Assembly (NCBI GenBank): GCA_947574505.1
Contig: CANPJW010000005.1
Location: 1-64,000, forward strand
Reading direction: 5' to 3'
DNA length: 64,000 nt
Source: an uncultured Bacteroides sp.
GTDB lineage: Bacteria > Bacteroidota > Bacteroidia > Bacteroidales > Bacteroidaceae
Shown here: piece after piece, positions 55,201 to 64,000 of the stretch
How positions within the stretch are numbered: position 1 is the first letter of the stretch
Layout of the letters: the number at the start of each line of letters is the position of its first letter
Position numbers and translations under genes: made by a program
The notes under the pieces: model-generated
What the model was told of the DNA's origin: nothing
What the model saw: the letters and a program-made list of their open reading frames with translations, nothing else
Databases searched by the model: none

Positions 55201-56314
55201 TTGCTGTTTCTATTGTATAAGGTAGAATATTGAACATGGGTTGGGTATGACTAATGAAATCGATACCTCCCCGATAGTTTCCTATCCATATATTACCATA
55301 ACAATCTTGATAGGCACATCGTGCATTAGGTGAAGATAGCCCATAATTGTCATTGGTGGCCTTTATATTTTGAAAATCTATTTCCTCTGCAGAAATAAAG
55401 GCGTTATGTTGTAAATCTAATATACTTACTCCTCCCATGTTGGTACATATCCATATCTTCCCGTCTTTCATCTGTTTGATATCGTATATAGAATTGGATA
55501 ATAGTGAATTGTCATCATTGGGATTATGTTTGAATACTGTAAATTTTTCAGTGGTAGGATTAAAGAGAGCAAGTCCTGCGTTTGTTCCGATCCATACATT
55601 GTCATTCTTGTCTATGCAAATGGCTCGAACTTCTTGTCCGGGCAGACTGTTGGGATCTTTGGGATCAGGTATATAATTTTTGACAGTCTTGTCTTTTAAT
55701 GATAAGATGCTTAATCCATTGAAGGCATGTCCAATATATAAATGTCCTGTTCTGTCTTCACAAGAAGTCCAGTTGGGAATCGGTAACCCTTGTATTTCAT
55801 CATTTCTATAGGCTGTGAATTTTTTGGTTCGGGGGTTATAATGTTCTATGCCGACATGATAGTGGGTTATCCATATTCCTCCATCTGAGGCATAAGACAA
55901 GTCAGTAATGTCATTTGTTTGTAATTGTGACTTTTCCGCTATATAGGAGGTAAATGTTTCTTGATCACAGTTAAATGCACATAATCCGTTGCGTTGAGTT
56001 GCAATCCAGATAATATTTTCATTGGGATCGGCCAATACGGTATTTAGTTCATTACTGGTCAGGCCAGAGGTGTGTTTTGTATATACGGTGAAATGATTAC
56101 CATCAAATTTATTTAATCCGTCTTCGGTTGCGATCCACATACAACCTTGTTGATCTTGGGTGATTCCAACTACATAATTACTAGATATTCCGTCTTCTAC
56201 TCCCAATCTTTTAATCATATATGGCTGGGCAGTAGCTGGAATTACAACATCTAATAACATATATATAATATATGTAATTCTAATACAATTGATTATATTA
56301 AATTTATGAACCAT
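52262..56314 (-). CDS. Hybrid two-component system regulator (HTCS) of PUL2
   Basis: The protein has 1350 residues with the full HTCS plan. A hydrophobic N-terminal signal (about 10-30) is followed by propeller-type sensor repeats (VGITQDQQGCMWIATEDGL and further blades, about 35-715), a Y_Y_Y domain (about 725-785, YKFKVRTR-like), a membrane span (about 793-812), and HisKA with NITHELRTPL (His850). Then come an HATPase with GSGIGLALVKGL, a receiver with IIVSDIMMPVMDG (Asp1147) and a C-terminal AraC-type HTH (about 1250-1348). It should activate the divergent susC at 56576 after sensing a periplasmic sugar. The sensor half reads as more AT-rich than the signalling half. Confidence 0.94.
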   Translation of the reverse strand: MVHKFNIINCIRITYIIYMLLDVVIPATAQPYMIKRLGVEDGISSNYVVGITQDQQGCMWIATEDGLNKFDGNHFTVYTKHTSGLTSNELNTVLADPNENIIWIATQRNGLCAFNCDQETFTSYIAEKSQLQTNDITDLSYASDGGIWITHYHVGIEHYNPRTKKFTAYRNDEIQGLPIPNWTSCEDRTGHLYIGHAFNGLSILSLKDKTVKNYIPDPKDPNSLPGQEVRAICIDKNDNVWIGTNAGLALFNPTTEKFTVFKHNPNDDNSLLSNSIYDIKQMKDGKIWICTNMGGVSILDLQHNAFISAEEIDFQNIKATNDNYGLSSPNARCAYQDCYGNIWIGNYRGGIDFISHTQPMFNILPYTIETAKGLSYKQVWGMWATDNQVWLGSEDELGLFINGKKIKTYDLYSHELVYNTHINTIYEDRQKRLWLGTYKNGILLYKPDKQEIVHISSSLFNNLDVRCFYEDQNGKMWIGTETGIYSCTNEVLVKEEEIQKQLPDIMVHSLLRDKEGKLWVGTFGKGISIFDVNNKLLWNFVIENGFCSNAVNHMIKDSEEQIWVATREGLAVFKNTSQPNRYKIFKEKEGLENSYIRAICEDLEKRIWISSNDGISCLDPKQNLFYNYNHHDGVPMGDFMNGSTCMTHNGIIYFGSQNGACFFNPKELSSIRQVSPVKITQFCKYNKKTESKDAEISIPFKKGVVHLPYNQNSFRITFNVLDYTQSPQVEFTYMLEGLENRWYDTQGENQVIFRNIPPGKYNFKVRTRIRNQEWDKEIASLNIFIAPPLWLTWYAKLGYVILFIFALYALLRFYKRKLDLESSLEVERKQSLNKQELNEERLRFYTNITHELRTPLTLILGPLEDLLSDATLSPKHANKISIIHDSATRLLNLINRILEFRKTETQNRKLSVVKGDLGQLVQEVGLRYKELNPNNKVNYHIHIETEDTEIFYDADMITIILDNLMSNAAKYTSEGDITLSLRSVEENQIKYTEISVSDTGHGIDAEALPHIFDRYYQAKSKYQASGSGIGLALVKGLSELHEGILKVESAVDTGTTFTLRLLTENTYPNAIHAQHDMEKRPMDTEKATVADAPTDTHPIVLVVEDNADIREYIRSSFTDIYEVITAKDGKEGWELAQARIPNIIVSDIMMPVMDGIELCKRIKEDMRTSHIPVILLTAKDSLQDKEEGYASGADSYLTKPFSAKLLHSRINNLLETRKKIASLLALADTQPKQESAVSSLNKLDNEFLQKITQIIEENLEMEKMDIAFIADKMCMSHSTLYRKIKGLTDMSANEFIRKVKMRKGVELLMSGQYTISEIAYMIGFSSVAYFRQCFKDEYGMSPSDYVKQKQ

Positions 56315-56387
56315 AGAATATTTGACAATTATGGACTAAAAACTCGTTATGAATGATTTTTCTACCATTCTTGCTTAATTTTTAATC

Positions 56388-56417
56388 TTTGTTTTTTCAT
56401 AACATCTTTTATTTTTG
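56388..56417 (+). promoter_or_regulatory. Promoter of PUL2 susC
   Basis: A TTTG -33 box (56388-56391) and a TATTTTTG -7 box (56410-56417) are separated by 18 bases. Transcription from here would leave a leader of about 150 bases before the start at 56576. The rest of 56315-56575 shows no gene. Confidence 0.5.
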
Positions 56418-56575
56418 CATCGTTTTAAAAGGTATCTTGTCTAAAACATTTGTAAATCTAGTAAAAAACTTTAGATGAAACAATAAGTTGATTAGTTTTT
56501 TTGGGGTAAAAAGATTGCCACAAAATATAGAGAGTTTATAAACCTTATTATCTAATTTTAAAAAAGGAAAAAACA

Positions 56576-59500
56576 ATGAAATCTAACTCATTTATGAGAA
56601 ATCGTAAGGCATTTACTACTGTCTTATTGTTTTGCACTGGTTTCATAGCTTCTCACCCCTTGGTTGTGTCAGCTGCCGATAAGGTTATGGCTGTTCAGTT
56701 AATACATCAACAGCAAACTATAAAAGGTATTGTTGTTGATGCTTCGGGTGAGCCTGTGATTGGTGCGAATGTTGTTGTAGAAGGTACTACAATGGGAACA
56801 ATTACTGACTTTGAAGGTACTTTTTCTATTTCAGTACCTAAAAATGGAAAAATAAAAATTTCCTTTATCGGTTACAAAGATCAAGTCTTGACACCTCAAT
56901 CTGGTAAGAATTTAAGAGTTGTGCTCGAAGATGATTCACAAATGTTAGGTGAGGTACAAGTCGTAGCGTATGGTGCACAAAAGAAAGTTTCTATAACAGG
57001 AGCCATTTCTTCAATGAAAGGTGAGGATTTGCTAAAAACTCCTGCTGCGTCTATGTCGAATGTATTGTCTGGTCAGATTACAGGTATTTCTTCGGTGCAA
57101 TATTCTGGTGAACCCGGTGCTGATGAGGCGGATTTGTATGTGCGTGGTATTGCTACTTGGAATAATGCCAAACCTTTGATTCAAGTGGATGGGGTAGAAC
57201 GCGAATTTTCGCAGATTGACCCCAATGAGGTAGAAAGTATTACGGTATTGAAAGATGCTTCGGCTACAGCCGTATTTGGTGTTCGTGGTGCTAATGGTGT
57301 TATATTGATTACTACTAAACGTGGTGCTGAAGGTAAGGCTAAAATTTCTTTTTCAACTTCGGCAGGTGTTAACTTAAGAACGAAACAATTGGAATTTGCC
57401 AATTCTTATCAGTATGCGTCTTATTATAATGATTTACAGGTAAATGATGGTGGAGTACCTACATTTACAGAAGAGCAATTGATAAAATTCAGAGATCATA
57501 CAGATCCTATTTTATATCCGGATATTAATTGGATTGATTACTGTATGAATAAGGCAGCGTTTCAGTCACAACATAATGTAAATATATCGGGAGGTACTGA
57601 TAGAATGCGTTACTTTGTATCAGCAGGTATGTTTACACAAGATGGTATGTTCAAACAACTTGCAGCGTCTGATAATTTTAACTTTAACTACAAACGTTAC
57701 AATTATCGTGCTAATTTGGATTTTGATGCGACTAAGACTACATTAATTTCTGTTAATATTGGTGGGCGTATTGAAACTAAACGTACTCCTGAGTCTGGAG
57801 AAGACCAGAATCAGCTGTTCCGTAAATTATATTGGGCTGTGCCTTTTGCTGGTGCAGGTATTGTAGATGGAAAACGTGTGGTTTCAAATGCTGATTATCT
57901 ACCATTTACTGGATCTGACGGATTGAATTCTTATTATGGGAAAGGCTTCCGTTCTACAACAACAAATGTGTTGAATGTGGATCTTGTATTAGATCAAAAG
58001 TTAGATTTTATAACCAAAGGACTTTCTTTTAAATTGAAGGGTTCTTATAATACTAGTTATTGGACACAAAAAATAGCCAGTTCTTCTATGGCTGTATATA
58101 CACCAGTTCTTCATGATGATGGATCTATTGGTTATCGTAAGAGTGGCTCTGATTCTCAGTTGTCTTATAGTCGTAATTCAAATGGTGAAGGTAAATCACG
58201 TGATTGGTATATGGAAGCTGCTTTGAATTACAGTCGCAAATTTGGAGATCATAATGTGACAGGTTTGGTGCTTTATAATCAATCAAAACGATATTATCCA
58301 GGAGGTACTTATGATGATATTCCTTCGGCTTATGTTGGCTTTGTGGGGCGTGCTACCTATGATTATAAAACTCGATATATGGCAGAGTTTAATGTTGGTT
58401 ATAATGGTTCTGAGAATTTTGCTCCAGGTAAACGTTATGGCTTGTTTCCAGCTGGCTCTATTGGTTGGATTGTCAGTGAAGAGTCTTTTTTTAAGCCGTT
58501 AAAGAAAGTGATCAATTACTTTAAAGTACGTGCCTCTGTAGGTATGGTAGGTAATGATAATAACGGAAATAATAGATTTTTGTATCTTCCAGACGCTTAT
58601 ATTTTGAATGACGATGGCTATTTTTTCGGTACGAATGCTGGAAATAAGAAGCCGGGTGCTTATGAGGCTAGTAAATCGAATGCTGATGTAACTTGGGAAA
58701 AATCTGTTAAGCAGAATTATGGTATTGATTTTTCTATTCTGAATGAAAAACTAAATATTTCTTTAGATTATTTTAAAGAAAACCGTCGAGATATTCTTTC
58801 TTCTCCAGATTATATGCCGGGAATTTTGGGTATGGTTTTACCTATTATGAATGTTGGTAAAACTGAAAATAAAGGATATGAGTTTCAGCTAAAATGGAAT
58901 GATAAAATCGGTGATGATTTCCGTTATTGGGCAAACTTCAATCTCTCTTTTGCGCGCAACAAAATTGTTTATAAGAATGAGATTGAAAAGAATGAAGATT
59001 GGTTGTATGAAACTGGCCGTACAATTGGTTCTCGTTTGATTTATAAATTTTGGGGATATTATGATGAAACTGCAGAGGCTAGATATCAGGAAGAATTTGG
59101 TAGACCTATAGCAGATCATGGTTTATCTTTACAGCCAGGTGATGCGGTATTTGCTGACTTAAACAGTGACGGTGTTATTGATGGAGATGATGCTAGCCGT
59201 GATTTGGGATATGTGGATACTCCTGAATATACAGCTGGTTTGAATCTTGGATTTAGTTGGAAGGGATGGGATTTTACAGCGCAGTTTACAGGAGCGTGGA
59301 ATGTAGACCGTATGCTTTCCGAATTCCGTCAACCGCTGGGAGATACACAAAATAAAGGATTGCTTCTTTATCAATATGAAAATACATGGCGTTCGTCGGC
59401 CGATACTTATACGGCTAAATTCCCTCGTATATCGAAGTTAGCTCAAGCGAACAATTATAGAGCTTCCGACTTGTATTTGTGTGATGCAAGTTATTTACGT

Positions 59501-59704
59501 TTGAAAAGTGTTGAATTGGGGTATAATTTTAATATGCCTTTCATGAAGAAAATAAAAATGAATCAGTGCCGTTTATATGTAAGTGCGTATAACTTATTCA
59601 CATTGACGGATTTTATGTGGGGGGATCCTGAGTCACGTCAAAGTGATCGTCCAAATTATCCATTGACTCGCGTGATTAATTTAGGTTTAAAAGTTGGATT
59701 CTAA
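56576..59704 (+). CDS. SusC-like TonB-dependent transporter (PUL2, first)
   Basis: The protein has 1042 residues. A long signal region (about 1-33) is followed by a carboxypeptidase-regulatory-like domain (IKGIVVDASGEPVIGANVVVEG), a TonB-box region (GEVQVVAYGAQKK), the plug (ADLYVRGIATWNNAKPLIQVDGVE, DASATAVFGVRGANGVILITTKRG) and a barrel ending in an aromatic residue (VINLGLKVGF). It imports oligosaccharides through the outer membrane with its SusD partner, which follows after 14 bases. It is divergent from the HTCS gene. The region is AT-rich relative to PUL1. The substrate is unknown; an uronic-acid-containing plant glycan is a guess from the nearby GH105-type gene. Confidence 0.93.
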   Translation: MKSNSFMRNRKAFTTVLLFCTGFIASHPLVVSAADKVMAVQLIHQQQTIKGIVVDASGEPVIGANVVVEGTTMGTITDFEGTFSISVPKNGKIKISFIGYKDQVLTPQSGKNLRVVLEDDSQMLGEVQVVAYGAQKKVSITGAISSMKGEDLLKTPAASMSNVLSGQITGISSVQYSGEPGADEADLYVRGIATWNNAKPLIQVDGVEREFSQIDPNEVESITVLKDASATAVFGVRGANGVILITTKRGAEGKAKISFSTSAGVNLRTKQLEFANSYQYASYYNDLQVNDGGVPTFTEEQLIKFRDHTDPILYPDINWIDYCMNKAAFQSQHNVNISGGTDRMRYFVSAGMFTQDGMFKQLAASDNFNFNYKRYNYRANLDFDATKTTLISVNIGGRIETKRTPESGEDQNQLFRKLYWAVPFAGAGIVDGKRVVSNADYLPFTGSDGLNSYYGKGFRSTTTNVLNVDLVLDQKLDFITKGLSFKLKGSYNTSYWTQKIASSSMAVYTPVLHDDGSIGYRKSGSDSQLSYSRNSNGEGKSRDWYMEAALNYSRKFGDHNVTGLVLYNQSKRYYPGGTYDDIPSAYVGFVGRATYDYKTRYMAEFNVGYNGSENFAPGKRYGLFPAGSIGWIVSEESFFKPLKKVINYFKVRASVGMVGNDNNGNNRFLYLPDAYILNDDGYFFGTNAGNKKPGAYEASKSNADVTWEKSVKQNYGIDFSILNEKLNISLDYFKENRRDILSSPDYMPGILGMVLPIMNVGKTENKGYEFQLKWNDKIGDDFRYWANFNLSFARNKIVYKNEIEKNEDWLYETGRTIGSRLIYKFWGYYDETAEARYQEEFGRPIADHGLSLQPGDAVFADLNSDGVIDGDDASRDLGYVDTPEYTAGLNLGFSWKGWDFTAQFTGAWNVDRMLSEFRQPLGDTQNKGLLLYQYENTWRSSADTYTAKFPRISKLAQANNYRASDLYLCDASYLRLKSVELGYNFNMPFMKKIKMNQCRLYVSAYNLFTLTDFMWGDPESRQSDRPNYPLTRVINLGLKVGF

Positions 59705-59718
59705 TATCTTGAAATCTT

Positions 59719-61611
59719 ATGAAACATTTTGAAAAATGGTTTATTATAGCATTTGTGGGAGCAACGCTTGCCACTTCATGTGTCGATGATATAAAATTCG
59801 GTGATGCTTTCTTGGAAAAAGCACCAAGTGTGGCTGTAACTCAAGATACAATTTTCGGTAAAGCGGAGTATGCTCGTCGTTTTTTGTGGAATACTTATTC
59901 AAAGTTGTATTATGGTTTGGCCACAAACTGGAATGATGTGGATGGTAAGATGAATACTGGTATGTTTGAATGTTTATCTGATTGTTTTCATTCTCATAAT
60001 TCATGGGATGGTTTGAATAGACATTATTATTCTGGTACTTATACTGCTAGTACAGAAGATGGTACAGCTGAAACACGTTTTGGTTTTACTAAAGAAGAAA
60101 CTTGGCAGGCAATACGTAGTTCATGGATCTTTATTGAAAATGTAGATCGTGTACCCGATATGGACGGGAATGAAAAAGAACGATTGAAAGCGGAAGCGAA
60201 GGTAATAATAGCTTCTCGCTATTTTGATATGTTTCGTCATTTTGGTGGATTGCCTATAGTAAAAGCGTCTTTTGCGGCTGAAAATGAATATGATGTTCCT
60301 CGAGCTACCGTAGAAGAAACAGTGAACTTTATGATAGGTCTTTTAGATGAAGCGGCCACTGTACTTCCTTGGGATTTGACTGAGGATGGAGAGGCTAACT
60401 GGCAAGGACGTATGACTAAAGCGGCAGCTATGGGCTTGAAATGTAAAATTTTGCTTTTTGCTGCAAGTCCTTTATTTAATGACAATGAACCATATTGTAC
60501 GGCAGAACCACAAGAAGCGGTTATCAATCATCAAGTGTGGTACGGAGGATATAAACCTGAATTATGGAAAGCATGTCTGACTGCTTGTGAAGAATTTTTC
60601 CAAACCCTGCAAGTTAATGGGCATTATGAACTAGTTCAGGCTGTTGGTGATACGAATGATGCCTATAGAGCGGCTTTTAATAAAGCTTATTTCTTACGTG
60701 AAAATTCGGAATTGTTGATTTCTACCCGTATTATTGGTAAGTATAATTGGGATTGGTGGTATTATTGGGGCGATTGGGTGCCCAATGGCGGTTATACGCC
60801 TACATTGGAGTATATGGAAATGTTCCCTATGGCAACAGGCGAATCCTTTGACTTTGATAAGGCAGTACAGAATAATAATATGTTTTTTGAGAATAATGAT
60901 TATAATAAACCTACTCGTGATCCACGTTTGTATGAAACAATTTTGGTAAATGGTGCTAAATGGAGTGGCCGTTCTGTGGAATTATGGGTAGGAGGACGTG
61001 AAAACGCTAATAGTACAAGTACTGAAACAGGACAGTATGCAACAGGCTTCGGTTTATATAAATTCTATAAAGAAGGTAAAGGAAGTCTAGCCAATAATTA
61101 TTTGGAATGGCCTTATTTACGTATGTCGGAAATGTATTTGATTTATGCGGAAGCACTTCTGAAAAATAATCAACCGAAACTAGCTATAGAGATGGTGGAT
61201 AAGGTACGTGCGCGTGTCGGATTAAAAGGGTTGATAGAGTCGAATCAAGACAAGAATTTACTATCTGATTCGAATGCTTTGATGGAAGAAATATTACGAG
61301 AACGTGCTTGTGAACTTGGGTTGGAAGATGTTCGTTTCTTTGATATGATACGTAATAAGCGTGCTGATCTTTTTGAGCGTCCTTTACATGGTTTGCTTAT
61401 TGAACGTGCTGATGGTGGAAGTGGTTCATGGTCTGATAAACCGGAAGATAAACGGGGACCTTTTCCGACAAAATTTAAATATACTCAGTTCAAAATATCT
61501 AATTCAGCTCGTGCATGGTGGACAAATTTCAATTCAAAATGGTATTTGTCTGCATTTCCTGTAAATGAAGTAAACAAAGGATATGGATTGACTCAAAATC
61601 CAGGTTGGTAA
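59719..61611 (+). CDS. SusD-like surface glycan-binding lipoprotein (PUL2)
   Basis: The protein has 630 residues. A lipobox signal ends ATLATSC, with Cys at about 21. SusD features include AKVIIASRYFDMFRHFGGLPIV, MTKAAAMGLKCKILLFAASPL, and the C-terminal WPYLRMSEMYLIYAEALLKNNQ. It acts as the surface lid of the SusC transporter encoded 14 bases upstream. A further susC-like gene follows after 34 bases, so this PUL probably carries two SusCD pairs. Confidence 0.93.
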   Translation: MKHFEKWFIIAFVGATLATSCVDDIKFGDAFLEKAPSVAVTQDTIFGKAEYARRFLWNTYSKLYYGLATNWNDVDGKMNTGMFECLSDCFHSHNSWDGLNRHYYSGTYTASTEDGTAETRFGFTKEETWQAIRSSWIFIENVDRVPDMDGNEKERLKAEAKVIIASRYFDMFRHFGGLPIVKASFAAENEYDVPRATVEETVNFMIGLLDEAATVLPWDLTEDGEANWQGRMTKAAAMGLKCKILLFAASPLFNDNEPYCTAEPQEAVINHQVWYGGYKPELWKACLTACEEFFQTLQVNGHYELVQAVGDTNDAYRAAFNKAYFLRENSELLISTRIIGKYNWDWWYYWGDWVPNGGYTPTLEYMEMFPMATGESFDFDKAVQNNNMFFENNDYNKPTRDPRLYETILVNGAKWSGRSVELWVGGRENANSTSTETGQYATGFGLYKFYKEGKGSLANNYLEWPYLRMSEMYLIYAEALLKNNQPKLAIEMVDKVRARVGLKGLIESNQDKNLLSDSNALMEEILRERACELGLEDVRFFDMIRNKRADLFERPLHGLLIERADGGSGSWSDKPEDKRGPFPTKFKYTQFKISNSARAWWTNFNSKWYLSAFPVNEVNKGYGLTQNPGW

Positions 61612-61645
61612 TACTTGATTTTTTATCTAATAAAAACTAGAGACA

Positions 61646-64000
61646 ATGAAAAATAAAATATTAGCTTTGACAATACTTGCTTTTACAAGTATGAATGCCA
61701 TGGCACAGGAAGAAGTTAATGTGACTGGTAAGGTGGTTGATAAGGTAGGAAACCCGGTATCGGGAGCTGCCGTGTCTGTATTGGGGCAACCACTTACTAT
61801 GGTATCGACAGACGTTATGGGAAATTTTACAATTTCAGTATCAAAGGATGCTCAGCTTTGGATTCAGACGCCGTATGATGCAAAAAAAGTAGTAAAGGCG
61901 GAAATGGATAAAAAGATGACTGTTATAATGGATTTCTTTTCGAATAAAGTGAATTACGGTTTTGGATTGGAACAGACCTATACTGAGTCGACGGGAGCAG
62001 CTTCTACTGTTTATAGTGATGATATTGCAACTAGATCTTCATATACCGTAGGTAATTCATTGTACGGCAATGTGCTCGGATTGACTACTATGCAAAAAAC
62101 GGGAACCATGTGGGAGCAAATACCTTCTATGTTCATTCGTGGGCAAAAAAGTTTAAATGGTAATAATGGTATATTGCTGGTAGTTGATGGTTTGGAGCGT
62201 GATAACGCTTATCAAGTTTTACGTTATCTTACACCGGAAGAGGTGGAGTCCGTAACGGTTTTGCGTGATGCAGCTGCAGTGGCTCTTTATGGTTATAAAG
62301 GAGCGAATGGAGTAGTGAATATCGTAACGAAGCGTGGATTATATAAGAAGCGTGAAATAAGTTTTGCTTATGATCATGGTTTTACTTATCAAAATCGTTT
62401 ACCCGAAATGTCGGATTCGTATACTTATGCTAGAGCCATGAATGAGGCATTGGCTAATGATGGAAAAGCTGCTAAATATAGTCAGAATGAATTGAATGCT
62501 TTCAAAAGTGGCAAATATCCTTATTATTATCCCAATGTCAATTGGTGGGATGAGGTGTTCCGTGAAAGAGGATCATCAGATATTGCAACTTTAACTTTTC
62601 GTGGAGGCGCTTCTAAATTGCGTTATTATACAATGTTGAATTTGCAAAACGGTCGTGGCTTTTATAAAAATGCCAATGAGAATGATGGTTATTCAACTCA
62701 AGAGAAGTATTCTAAAGCAAATTTTCGTAGTAATTTGGATATTGATTTGACTCCTAAGACTAAAATGCAGGTAAATATTATGGGGATGTTAAATGAATTT
62801 AGTCGTCCGGGATATGGTTCTGATAATTTGATTGGAAAATTATATATGACTCCATCTGCGGCATTTCCTATTCGTACAGAAAATGGTTTGTGGGGTGGTA
62901 ATGCAACATGGGATGGATATAATAATCCAGTTGCATTGGCTCAGGGTCGCGGTTATTCCAAGGGACATACATTGGGGTTGTGGGCAGATATGAGCTTAAG
63001 ACAGGATTTGTCTTCTATTACGAAAGGTTTAGGAGCCTCTTTTCGTATGGGATATGATAATGTTGCTTCTTATTGGGAGGATCATTGCAAAGATTATGCG
63101 TATGGAAGTACTGTTGTGACAGAATGGAAAAATGGTGAACCGAGTGCTTTTTCCGAATATACAGGTGGCTCGGACAGTGAGATGAAAGGAGGAAGTAAAC
63201 TTGATTGGCAGTATCGTTCTTTCAATTTTATGGCAAATGTGGACTGGAAGCGTCAGTTTGGAGAACATAAAGTATATACAACATTGATGTATACTTATAA
63301 ATATGACAATAATGCCAATATAAACTCTAATCTTTATCATTGCAATTGGTCATGGTATACGCATTATGGGTATAAAAATCGTTATTTCTTCGATTTTGCA
63401 TTAGTAAACTCAGCGTCTAATTTATTGGAAACAGGAAATCAATGGCATATTTCTCCTACAGTAGGACTTGCTTGGGTTGCATCTAATGAAAGTTTATTGA
63501 ATAATTATTCATGGCTGAATTTCTTGAAGTTACGTGCTTCATTCGGCGTTATTAATACGGATAATATTCCTTATAACGGATATTGGTATGAAACCATGAA
63601 CGGAAGTGGTGGTGGATATCCTATCCAAGATAATTTTAGTAATGGTGGAAGTTGGCAGGAAGGTCAATTGCCCTCAATAAATGGTACAACAGAAAAAGCG
63701 TATAAATATAATGTCGGTCTGGATGCTACTTTATTTGGTGGTCTAACGTTGACAGCTGACGCTTTTTATGAAAAGCGTCAAGATATTTGGGTATATACAG
63801 GTGGTAAGAATTCGTCAATATTGGGTGCAACAGCTTCTTATGCTAATGCTGGTGTGGTTGATAGTAAAGGTTTGGAATTTGGAGCAAATTATATAAAAAG
63901 CTTAGGTAAGGTTCGTTTCAATTTTGGGGGAACATTTACTTTAACTAAGAATAAAATTGTAGAGCAGTTGGAAGAACCGAAAGCTTATGAGTATCTTCGT
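61646..64000 (+). CDS. Second SusC-like transporter, cut by window end
   Basis: The open frame begins at 61646 and runs 785 codons to the window edge without a stop. It has a signal peptide (MKNKILALTILAFTSMNAMAQ) and a carboxypeptidase-regulatory-like domain (VTGKVVDKVGNPVSGAAVSV). The plug has PSMFIRGQKSLNGNNGILLVVDGLE and RDAAAVALYGYKGANGVVNIVTKRG, followed by barrel strands. The usual DEVVVVGYG TonB-box segment is replaced by SNKVNYGFGLEQTYTESTGA. A susD partner would be expected just past the edge. Confidence 0.9.
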   Translation, partial: MKNKILALTILAFTSMNAMAQEEVNVTGKVVDKVGNPVSGAAVSVLGQPLTMVSTDVMGNFTISVSKDAQLWIQTPYDAKKVVKAEMDKKMTVIMDFFSNKVNYGFGLEQTYTESTGAASTVYSDDIATRSSYTVGNSLYGNVLGLTTMQKTGTMWEQIPSMFIRGQKSLNGNNGILLVVDGLERDNAYQVLRYLTPEEVESVTVLRDAAAVALYGYKGANGVVNIVTKRGLYKKREISFAYDHGFTYQNRLPEMSDSYTYARAMNEALANDGKAAKYSQNELNAFKSGKYPYYYPNVNWWDEVFRERGSSDIATLTFRGGASKLRYYTMLNLQNGRGFYKNANENDGYSTQEKYSKANFRSNLDIDLTPKTKMQVNIMGMLNEFSRPGYGSDNLIGKLYMTPSAAFPIRTENGLWGGNATWDGYNNPVALAQGRGYSKGHTLGLWADMSLRQDLSSITKGLGASFRMGYDNVASYWEDHCKDYAYGSTVVTEWKNGEPSAFSEYTGGSDSEMKGGSKLDWQYRSFNFMANVDWKRQFGEHKVYTTLMYTYKYDNNANINSNLYHCNWSWYTHYGYKNRYFFDFALVNSASNLLETGNQWHISPTVGLAWVASNESLLNNYSWLNFLKLRASFGVINTDNIPYNGYWYETMNGSGGGYPIQDNFSNGGSWQEGQLPSINGTTEKAYKYNVGLDATLFGGLTLTADAFYEKRQDIWVYTGGKNSSILGATASYANAGVVDSKGLEFGANYIKSLGKVRFNFGGTFTLTKNKIVEQLEEPKAYEYLR

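Overview
The window looks like a Bacteroides/Phocaeicola-type chromosome (Bacteroidales). The reasons are SusC/SusD pairs, two giant hybrid two-component sensors (HTCS), a NigD-like lipoprotein, an OprP-type porin, and many intergenic copies of the Bacteroides -7 promoter box TAnnTTTG, often without a Shine-Dalgarno sequence. No tRNA, rRNA, CRISPR array, insertion sequence or phage gene was seen.

Layout. (1) 159-5186, minus strand: a tight envelope operon read from right to left, PASTA protein, RluD-type pseudouridine synthase, D-Ala-D-Ala ligase, acyltransferase, NigD-like lipoprotein, rhodanese lipoprotein. (2) 5336-7036: a threonine/serine exporter and a small RRM protein, convergent on a 31-bp perfect hairpin. 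(3) 7293-27183: a complete polysaccharide utilization locus (PUL1): HTCS regulator, a two-domain esterase, SusC/SusD, then a sulfatase-GH20-GH2-GH29 operon. The enzyme set (6-sulfatase-like, beta-hexosaminidase, beta-galactosidase, alpha-fucosidase, deacetylase) fits a sulfated, fucosylated host O-glycan. The serine-type sulfatase needs a maturase, and an anSME gene lies at 32509. (4) 27430-32315: a lipobox-bearing propeller protein with one membrane span and a cytoplasmic helix-turn-helix, then a PAP2 phosphatase and a porin. (5) 32509-46759: mostly core genes: anSME, rpmH, efp, a glycosyltransferase, radC, a SufT-like protein, lpxH, ackA-pta, an LrgA/LrgB pair, two acyltransferase-fold proteins, cdaA-folP, murF. 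(6) 46760-50863: a block with 22-nt tandem imperfect palindromes, followed by a GC-rich pair of secreted enzymes, a BNR-propeller lyase/hydrolase and a GH105-DUF2264 fusion. (7) 51005-52045: a DUF3810 membrane protein. (8) 52262-64000: an AT-rich second PUL (HTCS, SusC, SusD and a further SusC that runs off the end).

How they work together. In PUL1 the HTCS would sense a glycan fragment in the periplasm and switch on susCD. SusCD imports oligosaccharides, and the sulfatase, esterase and exo-glycosidases trim them from the non-reducing end. In the second locus the propeller enzyme may generate an unsaturated uronic acid end that the GH105 domain removes, but its regulatory link to the HTCS/SusCD at 52262-64000 is only inferred from proximity. 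The most unusual items are the 22-nt repeat array, the propeller-membrane-HTH protein, the GH105-DUF2264 fusion and the compositional breaks around the second PUL.
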